Shown piece by piece: positions 10,862 to 22,509 of a stretch of 64,000 bases of DNA (the stretch's first letter is position 1; each line of letters starts with the position of its first letter). Position numbers and translations under genes: made by a program. Source of the stretch: Verticillium longisporum (taxonomy: Eukaryota; Ascomycota; Sordariomycetes; Glomerellales; Plectosphaerellaceae). The notes under the pieces are model-generated. The model had not been told where the DNA came from and searched no databases. It saw nothing but the letters and a program-made list of their open reading frames with translations. The stretch is taken from positions 1,984,001-2,048,000 of the forward strand of contig JAETXT010000010.1 in the NCBI GenBank assembly GCA_019188255.1, given 5' to 3'.

Positions 10862-13800
10862 TTGGACCTTGCTTGCCTTTACGATTACCTCACTTTGACG
10901 AGCCAGCATATTGCCGAGGGACGTTCTCCGATGGATCACTACTCTACGCCTTCGGGTCATCGATACCCTCCGCCCCCTCCCAGCCCTTACCGCCAGCTTG
11001 AACAGCAGGGAGCAGGACAGTCAACGCCCCATGGTCTGCACGATGCTTCACTCAGTAGAGCCAATTCCGTTCCGTCGTCAATTCACCAGCCCATGCCTGC
11101 CCAGGACAGCTTCGGAAGAGGGCTGCCTCCAGCGGCTCCTCAACAAGCCCACTCGTATTTCCCACCCCCGCCGGCTTCGTACTCGGCCCCTCCAGGATCA
11201 ACATCACTGCCAGTGCCCGGTCAGGCGCCAGCAGCTCCGAGTGTCGCGTCTAATCATCATACATACGCTCAACCCGCTCAAGCATGGCAGCCATCGGCCC
11301 AATGGCAATCTCCTGCTCATCATCAATATCAACAGGCCGATCACGGATCATACGGACAGCAGGGTTATAGCCAACCCCCGCAGCAACAGCAGCAACAACA
11401 ACCGCCACAGCGGCCGCCAAATCAACAGCGAATGTCCCTGTCCTCGTTTTCTGGGAAGAAAACAACAGCATGGCTGAAGAAGAATGTTTCGCCCCACCTG
11501 ACGGAAGTCGCAAAGAGCTCGCTCGTCAAGGGAAGCATCAAGGAGCTGGAAAACGCATACACAGCGGCCAAGGGCTTGAGTGCGAGATACTCGAGCCCTC
11601 CCTCATCGAACTACAACATATCGACGATAAAGCCCCCCAGCGCGGAAAATCCAACCCCTCAGCCGTGGAGCCCTGCCCATGTCAGGGCTCCTAACGCTCC
11701 CATGCAGCAACAGCAGCAGCCGCAACCTTGTAGTGCGTCAACTGCCCCCCTAAATGCCCAACATCAGTCGACTGCGGCTGCGTACAGCCCTGCAACCCCT
11801 CACAACCTGGCCCAAGCCAGTCATTACCAACAGCCGGCGCTGGCACCTTACAACCCACCGTCCGAACAGATGACTACACCAGCAGTGTATACCTTGCCAG
11901 TTCAGCATCAATCGGTGCCCGTCACTCATCCGTCCACGCAGAACTCCGTCACTCAACAACACCATGAAATCCCATTTATCCCGTCGCCAGTTCAACATCA
12001 CGCCTCAATCCCTGCATATCCTTCACCAAGCCCAAAATTATCAGTCTCGCCACTAAGCGGTTCGCCTGCTCAGCGGTACCAGACCACCCCCTCCAGCCCG
12101 CCGATCCAACATCAATCGGAATCGTCTGCGACAGTGTCTCCATCCCACAATCCAGCCATCAGTAGTCCAGCGGGTTCAACTTCCCCAGCTCCAATCACCC
12201 GAAAACCCGTCGGTGCCGTTCAACGCCAGGACTCTGGCCGACGGCCTATCTCCCAGGCAGTCTCTCCTGTCACGTCGATCCTGCCAGCCAAGGCAGCGGA
12301 CCGATCTCAAGGTTACATTCTCTCTATCGACCACGAGAGAAAGAAGGCAATACGTTTCATTCCCGGTCCTGACGGTAATGATCGGTATGTCGTCGAAGAT
12401 CTCCCTGGCTCCGTGCCAAGTGAGGCCCCTGCGGAATTGCCGCCTACTCCTCATGTTCCAGAATACAAGCCACTGCACGTCGACGCTTCTGCAATTAACC
12501 AAGAACCTGTCGAGCTTTATGCGCCGCCATCGATCCCCATCGCAGCGCCAATCTTGCCACAAGAGCCAGCGGCAACATCTGCATCAGCCACGCCACCAGT
12601 AGCAGTATCATCTCCAGCTACCACTATTGCGCCAGCACCACCGCCGGCGATCCAAGACTCAACCCCTACCGCAATTTTGATACCAGCCCCGGCGTCATAT
12701 CAAGAGTCGTTACCTGTGCCTATCACAGCGCCAATTCCAAAGCCAGCTTTTGCATTACCATTCTTGCCGCAGGTCTACGACGCTCCAGCTTCAAGTATCG
12801 ACCAGCGAGAGCCACATTGGAATCCGCAGTCATCAACCACCCAACCTTACTCCCTGCCAGTCTCAAACCCCGGCGACAGTAGCCTGGTTCCTCAACCTCT
12901 GTTTGGTGCAGCATATTCCCAAGAGGCTGTGAGACTCTCGGAGCCTGTGGCGCCAGCTCCTCCACCGATTCCGAAGAAGAAAGGTTTCATGTCGAAGCTC
13001 ATTTCAGCTGTGTCTCAAATCCAGCTAGCGGACCAGCCTGCTTCTATAACGCCCCAAGGATATGGCATGGAGATTGAGGACCCTACGTATGAACCCCTCG
13101 CATTTGCGACGCCGGTCACCACAACGAACACCCCAAGCTCACCTCTTCGCGTCTGCCCCCAGACCCGTGTTGTCAACTATCAAACAACCTGGCATCATCT
13201 CAGAGGCTGTGCCGATTTTGGCATCTGTAGCTGGTGCTTCAACACGTACATCGGTTCTTCACAGTTGACCCACGAATTCGACAGTGAGATCAAGTCCGGG
13301 TTGATGTGCCGCTTCAACGTTCCGCGAATAACGAAGAGCCTCTGGCCAGAAGCTAAGCACACAGCAAATTTGGGGTTATTACGGGATTACGTATCTCGCC
13401 GTCCCTCTGTCCCTGCCTGCACCAAGGCTGCAGGGGCTGTCGGCACGGATGGGGTCAAATGGTTTGGCCTAGCCGCTGGCGAGCTCGGCATGGTGGCCTG
13501 CGAGGCCTGTCACGAGGACATCGTTCTCGGCACGGCGTTCGCCGGCCGCTTCTGTCCTCTGAAGCAAGTTCAGGGCGCGTCGGAGCGATGGACCTGCACC
13601 ATCAGCTACTCCTATGTCAGCCGTGCTTTGCAGATACTATCGAGGCGAAGGGACCAGGATACCGCTTGGGCGGAATTTGTCGAAGCAGCGAAGAAGCGCA
13701 TGACACTGCCAGCTTGCGAGGGCAAGGACATCAACGCCATACAATGTAACTGGTATCGTCCGAAGCAATCAGTAGCAAACCTCGACTTTTGCGAGACGTG

Positions 13801-14833
13801 CTACCTAGATCAGCTCGCCATGACACCCTACGCCGACGACTTTGCGGATACGGCAGAGGGCGTAGAGGAGAAGCTCTGCATGCGCGCCTGTGACCTGCAA
13901 CTCATCAACCTCGGCGAATGCGTCTACCTGGCAAGAACCAAGGGCCTGCGTGTTCAAGTCATCCTCCAGGCAGCGGCCAAGATTGCTTCAAGCCCGCGCT
14001 GCTTCAAGGGCACAGGAATCACCGACGGCAAGTTTTATAACTTCAAGAGCGGCAGCGCAGCAAATTTTGGCGTGTGTGAGGCATGCCATGCAGGCATCCT
14101 CGTGCAGCACGGCGTCGAGGCATTTTTTGGGTCTGAGCCACAGCTCGTCGCCGGTACAGCGTGGTGCGCTTTCAACCCCAGTGTGGCACGCTTCAATGGC
14201 CTCGTCGATCGTTGGCAGCAAGCTTCGGAGACAGGCTACTGGGGGGCCTACGAAACGTGGGTGAAGAAGTACGCCGCGCTGCCGGTCTGTCCGAACTTCA
14301 ATCTGGCGGCGAAGAGCAAGTGGTATGGCTGGCAGGACTGCACCATATGCCCAGAATGCTATGAAATAGCCGTCGAAGGAACCTCTCTGGCTGCCAGCAT
14401 GGAGCTGCATGACGCTCTCATCGAGGGGGAGACGCTTTGTTGCATGTACTCGGATCGCATGAGGGGCAAGTATAGAGAAGCCTGCGAGGCGGGAGACGCG
14501 ACGGGACTGCGTGCGTTTTGCCGAAAGCGCTGGGAGACTTATCAGCAGACCGTGCCGAGGTTCAAGATGATCTATGAAATGCAAAGCATGCAGTCAGCAA
14601 TGGCCATGTCGAACATGATGCTCAGCATGTCATACCAGCATGCGAATGCCATGAGCGACTGGGTCACTCCTACTGGATATGAATACGGCAACAGCAGCGT
14701 GGGATACCACTCGTCGCAGTATGGGGTCGACAGCGCCGAGGCGTGGAACAAAGGTCAGGCAGGGTTTGCGCAGGCGAGGGGAGGCGTTGCCGAAGCAAGC
14801 TATCTCAAGGATATATGGCAGGCTGTGGAGTAG
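10862..14833 (+). CDS. large protein: disordered P/Q-rich N-terminus plus five Cys4 modules
   Basis: One uninterrupted frame of 1323 aa from 10862; an in-frame ATG at 10931 (residue 24) is an equally good start. Residues 1 to about 750 are low-complexity, rich in Pro, Gln, Ser and Ala, with a more ordered Lys-rich stretch (about 199-245, KKTTAWLKKNVSPHLTEVAK). From about 762 to 1235 comes a Cys-rich part with five similar units. Their aromatic anchors are near residues 777, 867, 964, 1057 and 1154, so each unit is about 90-97 residues. Every unit has a C-x2-C (CSWC, CEAC, CETC, CEAC, CPEC), a single Cys before it (in R-V-C or P-x-C) and one 25-40 residues after it, which suggests one zinc site per unit. 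The tail is Met/Ser/Tyr-rich. I know no named function; the layout suggests a scaffold or nucleic-acid/protein-binding protein. Confidence 0.8.
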   Translation: MDLACLYDYLTLTSQHIAEGRSPMDHYSTPSGHRYPPPPPSPYRQLEQQGAGQSTPHGLHDASLSRANSVPSSIHQPMPAQDSFGRGLPPAAPQQAHSYFPPPPASYSAPPGSTSLPVPGQAPAAPSVASNHHTYAQPAQAWQPSAQWQSPAHHQYQQADHGSYGQQGYSQPPQQQQQQQPPQRPPNQQRMSLSSFSGKKTTAWLKKNVSPHLTEVAKSSLVKGSIKELENAYTAAKGLSARYSSPPSSNYNISTIKPPSAENPTPQPWSPAHVRAPNAPMQQQQQPQPCSASTAPLNAQHQSTAAAYSPATPHNLAQASHYQQPALAPYNPPSEQMTTPAVYTLPVQHQSVPVTHPSTQNSVTQQHHEIPFIPSPVQHHASIPAYPSPSPKLSVSPLSGSPAQRYQTTPSSPPIQHQSESSATVSPSHNPAISSPAGSTSPAPITRKPVGAVQRQDSGRRPISQAVSPVTSILPAKAADRSQGYILSIDHERKKAIRFIPGPDGNDRYVVEDLPGSVPSEAPAELPPTPHVPEYKPLHVDASAINQEPVELYAPPSIPIAAPILPQEPAATSASATPPVAVSSPATTIAPAPPPAIQDSTPTAILIPAPASYQESLPVPITAPIPKPAFALPFLPQVYDAPASSIDQREPHWNPQSSTTQPYSLPVSNPGDSSLVPQPLFGAAYSQEAVRLSEPVAPAPPPIPKKKGFMSKLISAVSQIQLADQPASITPQGYGMEIEDPTYEPLAFATPVTTTNTPSSPLRVCPQTRVVNYQTTWHHLRGCADFGICSWCFNTYIGSSQLTHEFDSEIKSGLMCRFNVPRITKSLWPEAKHTANLGLLRDYVSRRPSVPACTKAAGAVGTDGVKWFGLAAGELGMVACEACHEDIVLGTAFAGRFCPLKQVQGASERWTCTISYSYVSRALQILSRRRDQDTAWAEFVEAAKKRMTLPACEGKDINAIQCNWYRPKQSVANLDFCETCYLDQLAMTPYADDFADTAEGVEEKLCMRACDLQLINLGECVYLARTKGLRVQVILQAAAKIASSPRCFKGTGITDGKFYNFKSGSAANFGVCEACHAGILVQHGVEAFFGSEPQLVAGTAWCAFNPSVARFNGLVDRWQQASETGYWGAYETWVKKYAALPVCPNFNLAAKSKWYGWQDCTICPECYEIAVEGTSLAASMELHDALIEGETLCCMYSDRMRGKYREACEAGDATGLRAFCRKRWETYQQTVPRFKMIYEMQSMQSAMAMSNMMLSMSYQHANAMSDWVTPTGYEYGNSSVGYHSSQYGVDSAEAWNKGQAGFAQARGGVAEASYLKDIWQAVE

Positions 14834-15034
14834 TTCCGTGCTGTCTGTAGTGAAGGTCAAGGGGGAAACGTATGCAAGTTTATGAGCCTGAGGAAGCCCA
14901 GCTCTTTGTACCTTTGCGGGCTAACTCAATCATCGTTTACAATCAAAGGTGATCACAGTGGTCCATGTGCATTTTACGATGCGAAAATGAATGTCATTGA
15001 TTGTTGCTGTACTGATGTCTCTCGGATAGTCTGC

Positions 15035-16784
15035 TTAGGTAGTGTACGGGTTGTAGACACGGCCAGCAGCCTCACTTTCAACCAACAGCTTCCTGTTCTC
15101 CTTGCGCAGGAGCCACTTCAGAACGTTCGCCAAGACGATTGTGCAAGCTCCGAAGCTCATCATCAAAATCATGGCCATCGTATACCTAGGTGCGTGCGAA
15201 TCAACGAAGAAATAAGGCGAGATAATGTTACCAATGTGGCCCATGATGTTCACAATAGCACCAGCAGCAGCGCGCTTCTCGGGCGTCTGCGAAAGTGTCG
15301 AGACAGCCCATGTATAAACCAAGGCATTCGCAGAGAAAGAGCCGGTAGTGTAAAGGAATGACGCGACGTAGCGAGCAGGAGCGTTAATCGTCGAAACAGA
15401 GATGATGAATCCAACAATGGCCATGGCGACGTTGGCGCTGATATGGTAGCCGCGCTCCTTTCGACGGTCGGAGCTAAACGCGACGACGAAGGACATGATG
15501 GCACCGACAATATAGGGCGGCGCTGTCATAAGTAGAGAAACTGTGCGTGAGCCGATGCCGAAACCACTGACGATGGTGGGGAAGAAATTGTTGAAGCCGT
15601 AGCTCGAGGTCATGCAAATGTTGGTGACGACCTGAAAATATGGTCAGCTACAGGCTCATGCAATCGAAGTAAGAAGAAGCAGGGACTACTCACGAAGACC
15701 CAAGTCTTGTAGTCAGTGACGGCAAGTTTGAGGCCATTCCATACAGTCTGCTCCTCCTCAGCAGTTGATACTCGGTCGGCAGCCATGCGGACTGCCGCAA
15801 GGTGACGGAGTTCTTCGGACATGCTCCACTTGGCAGCGGAGCCTGTCTTCGAGTGAGGATAGTCTGGCAGCATGAAAAAGGCGAGCAGCGCAAGAGCGCC
15901 ACCGATGGCGCCTTCAATGATAAACAGCCATTGCCAGCCAGCAAGGCCCTGGGCACCGTGTAGACCAGAGAAAACTCCAGCAGCGATGAGACCCGAGATG
16001 GCTTGGGCAAGAACCAAACCAGAATATAGGATGGCCGTACGCAAGGCAAGTTCAGAACGGGTATACCAGCTGGACATGAGGTACACGGCCTAAATATTCT
16101 CAGTTTCGATACCTTTCGAAGTGCATGTTGAGGCTACTGTGCTTACACCAGGGAAGAGAGGAGCTTCGACAATGCCCAGTATGAACCTAACAGCAATAAG
16201 CGAGCCAAAGTCGTTGGTTGCAGCTGTTGAAGCAGAGACTCCGGACCAAAGCAGTGCGCAGCACGGTAGGTAGATGCCTGGGCGGACCCTAGTAATCAAC
16301 ATGTTTGATGGCAGTTGTGCAACCATATAGCTGGAGCACATCAGTCAGTGGCTTGGTCTGTATTGTAAGGCATATAAACTTACCCTGCTGTTAGGACAGC
16401 GACGGCAGTACTGTAGTGGCTGCCATTGATTCCAAGATCCGCCTCGAAGGTGTTCAACCTGGCCTGTCTAAGGTTTGAATCAGTCTTGTATGCTCGCATA
16501 AGGGCCCCGGGACTGCTCCCTACTCACGCAACATTTGTTCGGTCAAGGTAGTTGAAAAGGTACAAGATCCAGAGCATTGGAAGCAGAGTCAAGTCCAGCG
16601 TACGGACCATCTTCTTTTCCTTCGCTTGGTAATCAGGGTCGCTGAATATTGGGTCATTGTGTACTGTCTCAAGCTTTGTATCGAGTTCATTGTTCTCGGC
16701 GTGCTCCATCTTGAGCATGCTTTGCTTTTCTGCCTCGGTCAAAGGAGCTGAATTCTGCTCGACGCTGGGTTGATTGGTCGCCAT
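15035..16784 (-). CDS. MFS permease, anion:cation symporter (Dal5-like) family
   Basis: Five exons: 16784-16528, 16467-16384, 16330-16147, 16089-15694 and 15631-15035. All introns are 53-62 nt with GT-AG borders, and the frame sums to 505 aa. An acidic N-terminus of about 75 residues precedes TM1 with LFNYLDRTNVAQARL, the signature of the Dal5/allantoate-type branch of the major facilitator superfamily. TM2-TM4 carry GYMVAQLPSNML and ILGIVEAPLFPGAVYLMSSWY, and a central loop and six C-terminal helices follow. Members import small organic anions such as allantoate, nicotinate, pantothenate or biotin; the substrate cannot be told from sequence. No catabolic gene next to it points to one. Confidence 0.9.
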
Positions 16785-18430
16785 GGAATACTCTCTTTCG
16801 GTTTGGCCTACTGCTGAGGACAAAGGGAGGTGCACGGCAGAGGATGGCGCGGGAGAGCAGGAGGATACAGTGGAAAGCTGGAAATGAACCACGAGCTTCG
16901 ACGACCGCTGTGATCATCTACTGCATTTTATAGCATATGTTTAAGTGTGATTCGCCCCTGATTCTCCGCCCTACCGCTCGTGCTTCCTTTTCCATTCCCC
17001 ACGAGGGCGGCACGAAGACCGTTCACCCCACAAACCTTGTTACATCGCGAGGTTGCCATTAATTGGGTAGCTAGCCCCTCACGGATCGGAATCCTTTTCT
17101 AGTGGTGTGAACTTTGTAGCTTGAACTTCATCTAATATCTCCGGAACAGGGGGTGCGAAGACTACGGGATGTACAAACATACAGGCAACCGATTACGCAT
17201 GTCATCCTCCCATCTTATTTGTGGCCTTATTCGTAGCGTTGAACATTCATTGCCTGACCCCTGCACTAAGCTGCCCATTGAAAACTGGGTTGGTACTGTG
17301 GTACAGGATGATACATGTTGGAGGAAGCAGCGCCTTGATGGCACAGAGTCAAAACACCTGCACAAGCCTGCCTGAACTCACTTGAAGTCTGCATACACAC
17401 TGTAAGCCCGGCCTACAAGCGACGTCAGTGTCATCTCAGAAATGACGCGATAGATGAAGGAAGAGCGCAACGAACACCGCGATCCACTGGACAGGACGGG
17501 CAAACATGCGGGCGAGCGGACGAGACTACTTTTCACAGAGGGGAGAAACAAGCTCCCCGAATCGAGCCAAGTGTTCACCAAGCAACTTGTAAGTGTCAAA
17601 ATTCGTGAAGATCCACAACGACCCCATTAAGGCCCCCTGTGGAGCGGCATCAGCTCTGTGCTGAACTTCTCCTCCGGGTTTGGCCATTCCAGCATTGTGA
17701 AATCTGGCTCGCTTATGAACATCCTTGGCCCTATTGCCATCTAGATAAGCTATCACTACCATGTCATTCACACGTCGGGCGCGCCGCCGTGCTTGCCGCA
17801 TTGGCGCAGCCAAGTGGGCTTGCTCCAAGACTTGAGGCTCCTCTGGTTTTGCTTGGGGCCAAGGATGCCAAGACACGCAAAGCTTCGTGTCAGGATGATT
17901 ATCTTGTTTCGCAAGCGCACTGCCCCGTGTTCTTCCGGCAGGGTAGTGCGTTGACTTGACAGATGAGAACCGATCTTTTGAGAGACCGGGATATACGTCA
18001 GCCACACAGCTAGAGATGATTTGAAACCAGTATGGTTGATGTCGGATCTGTGGAAGGCATATCGATCGCTGGCGACTGATGAACACATGCACCCATACTT
18101 GTCACCGATGCGTAGATACGAAAGCCCGGAGTTGCATGTATGGTGATTCGGATTCAATCCCTGTTAATCAATACGTTGGTACGCTGAATGAAAAGTGATG
18201 CTTTAAAAGATGAAAATAACATAGGTTATTTCAAAAAGCCCAGCCCGAGGAGGACGGCCTACCACCAATAGCCGGTGCCACATTCTGTTCTTAATTATGC
18301 CACCTATAAAAACGGCAATATTGCTCCCCTGCCAAATGGCGAAACGGGGAAAAATACTCATTCGACCCCAGCCTCAGTTGCATCAGGGATTGAGACCATT
18401 CTCGTACGCAAACACTATCTCAGCATGACT
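16785..18430. other. intergenic with a possible permease-like relic
   Basis: About 1.6 kb without an intact gene. On the plus strand, 17646-17746 translates to a short hydrophobic, membrane-protein-like stretch (GISSVLNFSSGFGHSS… ending MNILGPIAI and a stop) with no extended frame on either side. It may be a fragment of a dead transporter or chance. Confidence 0.3.
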
Positions 18431-21183
18431 TTAGACGCCACCCCCAAACCCTGTGCATCCTGCACCGCCGCCAAACCAGCCAGACTACAATCAAAGGCAA
18501 ATCAGCATCAGCATTTGACCCTCAATCGTGGGTAACACATCCGACGGGCAGACAGCCGAAAGAGGGAACTTACCCCGACACACCCCGCGGAGCACATGCC
18601 CAGCGTCTCGCTCCCGCACCCGCTGTGACCGCCGCACGTCCCCGACGCGCAGCTCCCCACTGACCCGGGCCCAGTGTATACTTCTCCTGGCGGCGTCGCG
18701 TACATGGCTGCCGTCGTCGTCGCGGCGGCGATACTGACCCAGGGACCCGCAAGCGGCACCCTCACACCCCACTTCAGAGCCGTGTCCTCACGTTGCCCCA
18801 TGCGTGGCTCGCCTGTGGGGAGAGGTTTTGTGGCCTTCTTGCGGGCCTTGATCTCATACTCGTCGATGCCGTTGCGGAAGAGCATACGCTGCATGCGCGT
18901 TGTGGCACTGCGGGACTTGGTCTCGACAGTGTGGACGGCATTGTGGGTGGAGATGTGCGCTGACGGAGTGTTCGGCGGCAAGGGGTGCTTCGAGGAGTTG
19001 CCAGATGCGTGGTAGGACTCCAAAACTGAAGGAAATCGTGTCAGAAAACAGGGTAGAGAGCAGAAGGAGCTAGCGTCGTGAAGCGACTGGGGACCAGGCA
19101 CCCGATGCTTACACTTCTCTTCCTTCGAGCTGGCGAACATCTTGGCAATCTTTGGGATGGACTGCATGCGTACGGCTAAAGCTTGTTAGACTTTGCATTT
19201 TTATAACATTGAACAGAAATCGGAAGGGGTAGACAAACTCTCGCAATACCAGCAACGGCACTCTGCGTACACCTCATTGTACTTCTTCTCGTACGTTTTG
19301 GACGTCCACTCAAAAGACACACCAAGCTTCTCTTCATCAACCTTGTCGTTATGGTCCACAAAGTTTCGAGTCATCGATACTGAGTACTCGTAGTACGCTT
19401 TCGGACTAAGCTGGTGGGTATGCCACGCGAGGTCAACATCCAATGTAGGAACAGCCGCCTCACCTGGGTTCGCGGCCATGATGTCGAAGAAGCGTTCGTA
19501 CTTGGTGACATTCTTCAGCAGGCTCTGCTCTGCCGTCGGCAGATGAAGCCAGTTCAACTGATGGGCGAAGATCAGTACAACACTCGTTGACAAAAGACAC
19601 ACCAGAAGACCCACTGTAACCATCTTTTCCGTAAACAAACTCTGTCTTGTCACGCACCCAGCCAAGTCAATCGAAAAAGGCGAGGCATTTTGCCAGTATC
19701 TTGACATCATTCTCCTTGTCTGCTGCCTTGCCTCCAAGCTCAATCTGAATTCTGTGGCTTTCTTCAAGCCGTGTTTGTCCTGGACATGCTTGAGCTTTGA
19801 TGAGTCGGCGAATTTACCGGTATAAGTTTCGACGATATCCTTGACGGCGAGCATGGTGGGTATCTTATCATTCTTGGGGTCCATCATGCCGAGAACTTCA
19901 ATGAGAAGGCCATGACAAGCCAGTCGAGACGGGAATAGCTGATAATGCTCGTCTTTCTCGTCGTTCTTGATCATAGCAGGGACCCCCGTCTTCAGGTCAA
20001 GGATAGTTCCCGGCATTGCTGTGCCGCTTTTAGTCGCGTTTTGAATGTCTTTCAGCAGCTTGGTGACGCGAAGGCTGTCGTGCGTGACAACAAAGTTGCA
20101 AGCGTTACACCTAGCTTCCAATTGCCCGTCACCGTAGCCGCTGCCTGCAATTCCGGGGCGGCTAACTTTGTGTCAGATATTTTCCATGGTCCTTTTGTAT
20201 ATTCACGTACCTGGTGCCGTTGTAACCCTTAGGAAGACCACATGTTGTCCAAGGGATCTGAACTGTAGCAGGGCAGGCTGGGCACCGCAGCTCCTTGATG
20301 TCGGCGTCATCCTGATTCTTCCAGGCGGCATCTGTTCGTGCGATCCAATTTGCAAGCCGATCTCCGGTGGAAATCCAGTTGAACTGGCTGTCAATAGCCT
20401 TGTTGACTACATCCCAAGGCATGCCGCCTGCCCAGATGGAGTCGTGTCCATAACGGAGACAGTCCTGATCTCTAGGTCAGTAGTCGATTGTGGTTAGACG
20501 AAATGACAAGGGAACCACAAACCTCAAAATAAAGCCTCGGGTTCAGCATGTGTGCATGCCATACCATCAACACGTCTGCAATACTCGGTCAAAGATTGAG
20601 TTCCTGCAACCAGGGTCAAGATCAAAGCAAGCTTACCTAGCGGCGGCAACATTTCCTCCGTCCACTTCATCGGCTTGGCCTCTTGAACAAATCCAACATA
20701 TCTTGACGTTCTTCCGACCACACCAGGAGTTACGAGATCCGCTTCCAGAAGCATGTCTGGCACAAAGCTCTGCCACCACGCCCCATATCGGTCAACAGCC
20801 CGGGCAACATACAGTGCCCATCGCTTCTCTCGTAGCGCAGCCAGAACCTGCGCGCTTCCCTTGGCTCGCTCATCCCAGATCTCCCACAGGCCGTCTGTGT
20901 AGCCCACCTCGTTCTTGAGCACCTGGAACGCAAACAGCAGGCGCAGATGCGCGAGGCAGGCATCAGGTGTGGGTTTCCCAGCAGCGGCACCGCTCAGACT
21001 GAGTTCACCGAGAGCCGGTGCCAGGTCCACGGCGATAGCAGAGGGGGCAGCATCGTTTTTGGGCTCGACACTGTAGGCGGGGGGTGCTCCGGTGTTGTCG
21101 GCCGGTGGTTTGGTGGCAGCAGCTCGAAGATCGCGCTCGATCAAGCGGGCTTTCTCGGTTACCTTTCCTAGGAAGGATACCAT
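18431..21183 (-). CDS. GRDP-like (former DUF1399) protein with Gly/Cys-rich C-terminus
   Basis: Eight exons: 21183-20637, 20575-20523, 20464-20211, 20161 to about 19621, 19557-19239, 19175-19113, 19025-18574 and 18484-18431. One junction is unsure: the intron ending at 19558 starts at 19620 (GTTACA) or 19602 (GTGTGT); both keep frame, giving 760 or 766 aa. An in-frame ATG at 21216 is an alternative start. Residues near 183 read DVLMVWHAHMLNP and a later part reads VDLAWHTHQLSP, the two His-containing motifs of the glycine-rich-domain-protein-like family; the C-R-C-W-Y-C-E motif follows. The end is rich in Gly, Ser and Cys (CGGHSGCGSE, GWFGGGAGCTGFGGG), as expected of GRDP proteins. Plant members have been linked to stress and development; the fungal role is unknown. 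No signal peptide or TM segment is seen. Confidence 0.85.
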
Positions 21184-22509
21184 GATGACAGGTCTAAGGT
21201 TGTAGTAGCTTAACAAGGTTAAAAAAGCTTGTTTGGTCGGGTGGTACAGTGTACAAGAGCAAAGCTTCCATCGGTAGCCGACACAATATATACCTGCTGA
21301 AGATGAAGTTAATAAACGGACTGCAGATAGCTACGAGGGAGGAACATTATCGCGGGGAAAGTCCAATCATTCTGTGCGGCTGTCGACGCGCGGGCCAACG
21401 CGTGGGCGGCACAGCATGACATTGTGCTCGTTCGATGATTTGAGGCCCGGATTCGATTGCAAGCATTGAGGCGCAGCCCCATGGGTATTGAAAAAACACT
21501 GCATTCGGGCATGTCCAGTGTGGCGAAGCTCGCTGTGGGATTCCCAACCCTGGACTCGAACCGCCATCATGAAATGAGGGGTTGTGCTGCAAATGGATTT
21601 TTTTCACGGCGCCGGGTTCCGGAGCTTCGGGCCACGACCCCGGGACTGGTCCGGTCGCTCTTCCAGCCCCGCACGGGGGGCCACGTACCGCGGAGCGGGT
21701 GCACTTTGCTTGCTTTCAATGACTGCACTGCCTCAAGCCACGCGATTGAGGGTGGCAACGTCAGCATGTGTCTCAAAGGGCGCCCGATCCGTTGTACTCA
21801 AGTTTGCCTACAGATCCATTAAGCCTGCTGATTGTAGATACAAATGTGTCAAGGTGTGTGCTCGTCTAGATTCAAGCGTCGTATACACACGCATAAGAAT
21901 TCCTAGAGCCTCGTACCCATGTCACCCTCGGTAGCAAATCGATTTCTATCCTCGCCGGCCGTTGATGGTTGCATCCTGACTTTGGGGACCCATAGAGATC
22001 TCAATCAGGGAGTCTCAGTATGATCATGGCTTGGGCAGTGCGCGATGAAATTCAGCAACATGGGCTGGTAAATCCATCAATACAGTGACCTGGTGTCTTG
22101 GGAGAGTCTAGTTTTTTTTCGTCTACTACACGGTTGGCTTGCTAGCTCCTCTCAGGTCCAACACCAAAATTCACAAGCGGAACTACAGAGCTAAACCTCG
22201 CTAGAAAGCTTTGGGGGTTACAGGTGGCCGAGACCCCTGACGGACTTGTTACAGTCGCGATTTGTGGTTCATTAAACTCAATTATAATTATTCCTCGTTG
22301 CTCAGTGGATGACGCTATCGAACTCTCCATTATCCATGCCGGCTGCTCTGGCTTCCGACACCTTGCCACTGTCCAATGAGCCGCTTAGCATACGCATTCA
22401 TGACGGATGTCGTCGCTGAGACCTCAGTTTGAAATGTGGTTCCGACACCGAAACTGTCAGCACGGCGTCATCTTAACCCCATCTGGGGTCAGATGCAAGC
22501 CATTCCTCA
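21184..22509. other. intergenic, no gene seen
   Basis: About 1.3 kb between the GRDP-like gene start and the 3' end of the sugar transporter. Short frames only. A tRNA-like GGTTCGAGTCC on the minus strand (about 21555-21566) has no matching stem and is not a tRNA. Confidence 0.5.

Noticed and set aside
15179..15190. TACCTAGGT motif inside the first MFS gene
   Set aside because: Lies in coding sequence and is explained by codons; not counted with the spacer motif cluster.
17526..18092. 188-residue minus-strand frame
   Set aside because: Composition is not coding-like, there is no domain, and a hydrophobic relic on the other strand overlaps it.
21540..21610. tRNA-like GGTTCGAGTCC on the minus strand
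   Set aside because: The flanking bases do not form a five-pair T-stem, and no acceptor or anticodon stem can be drawn.
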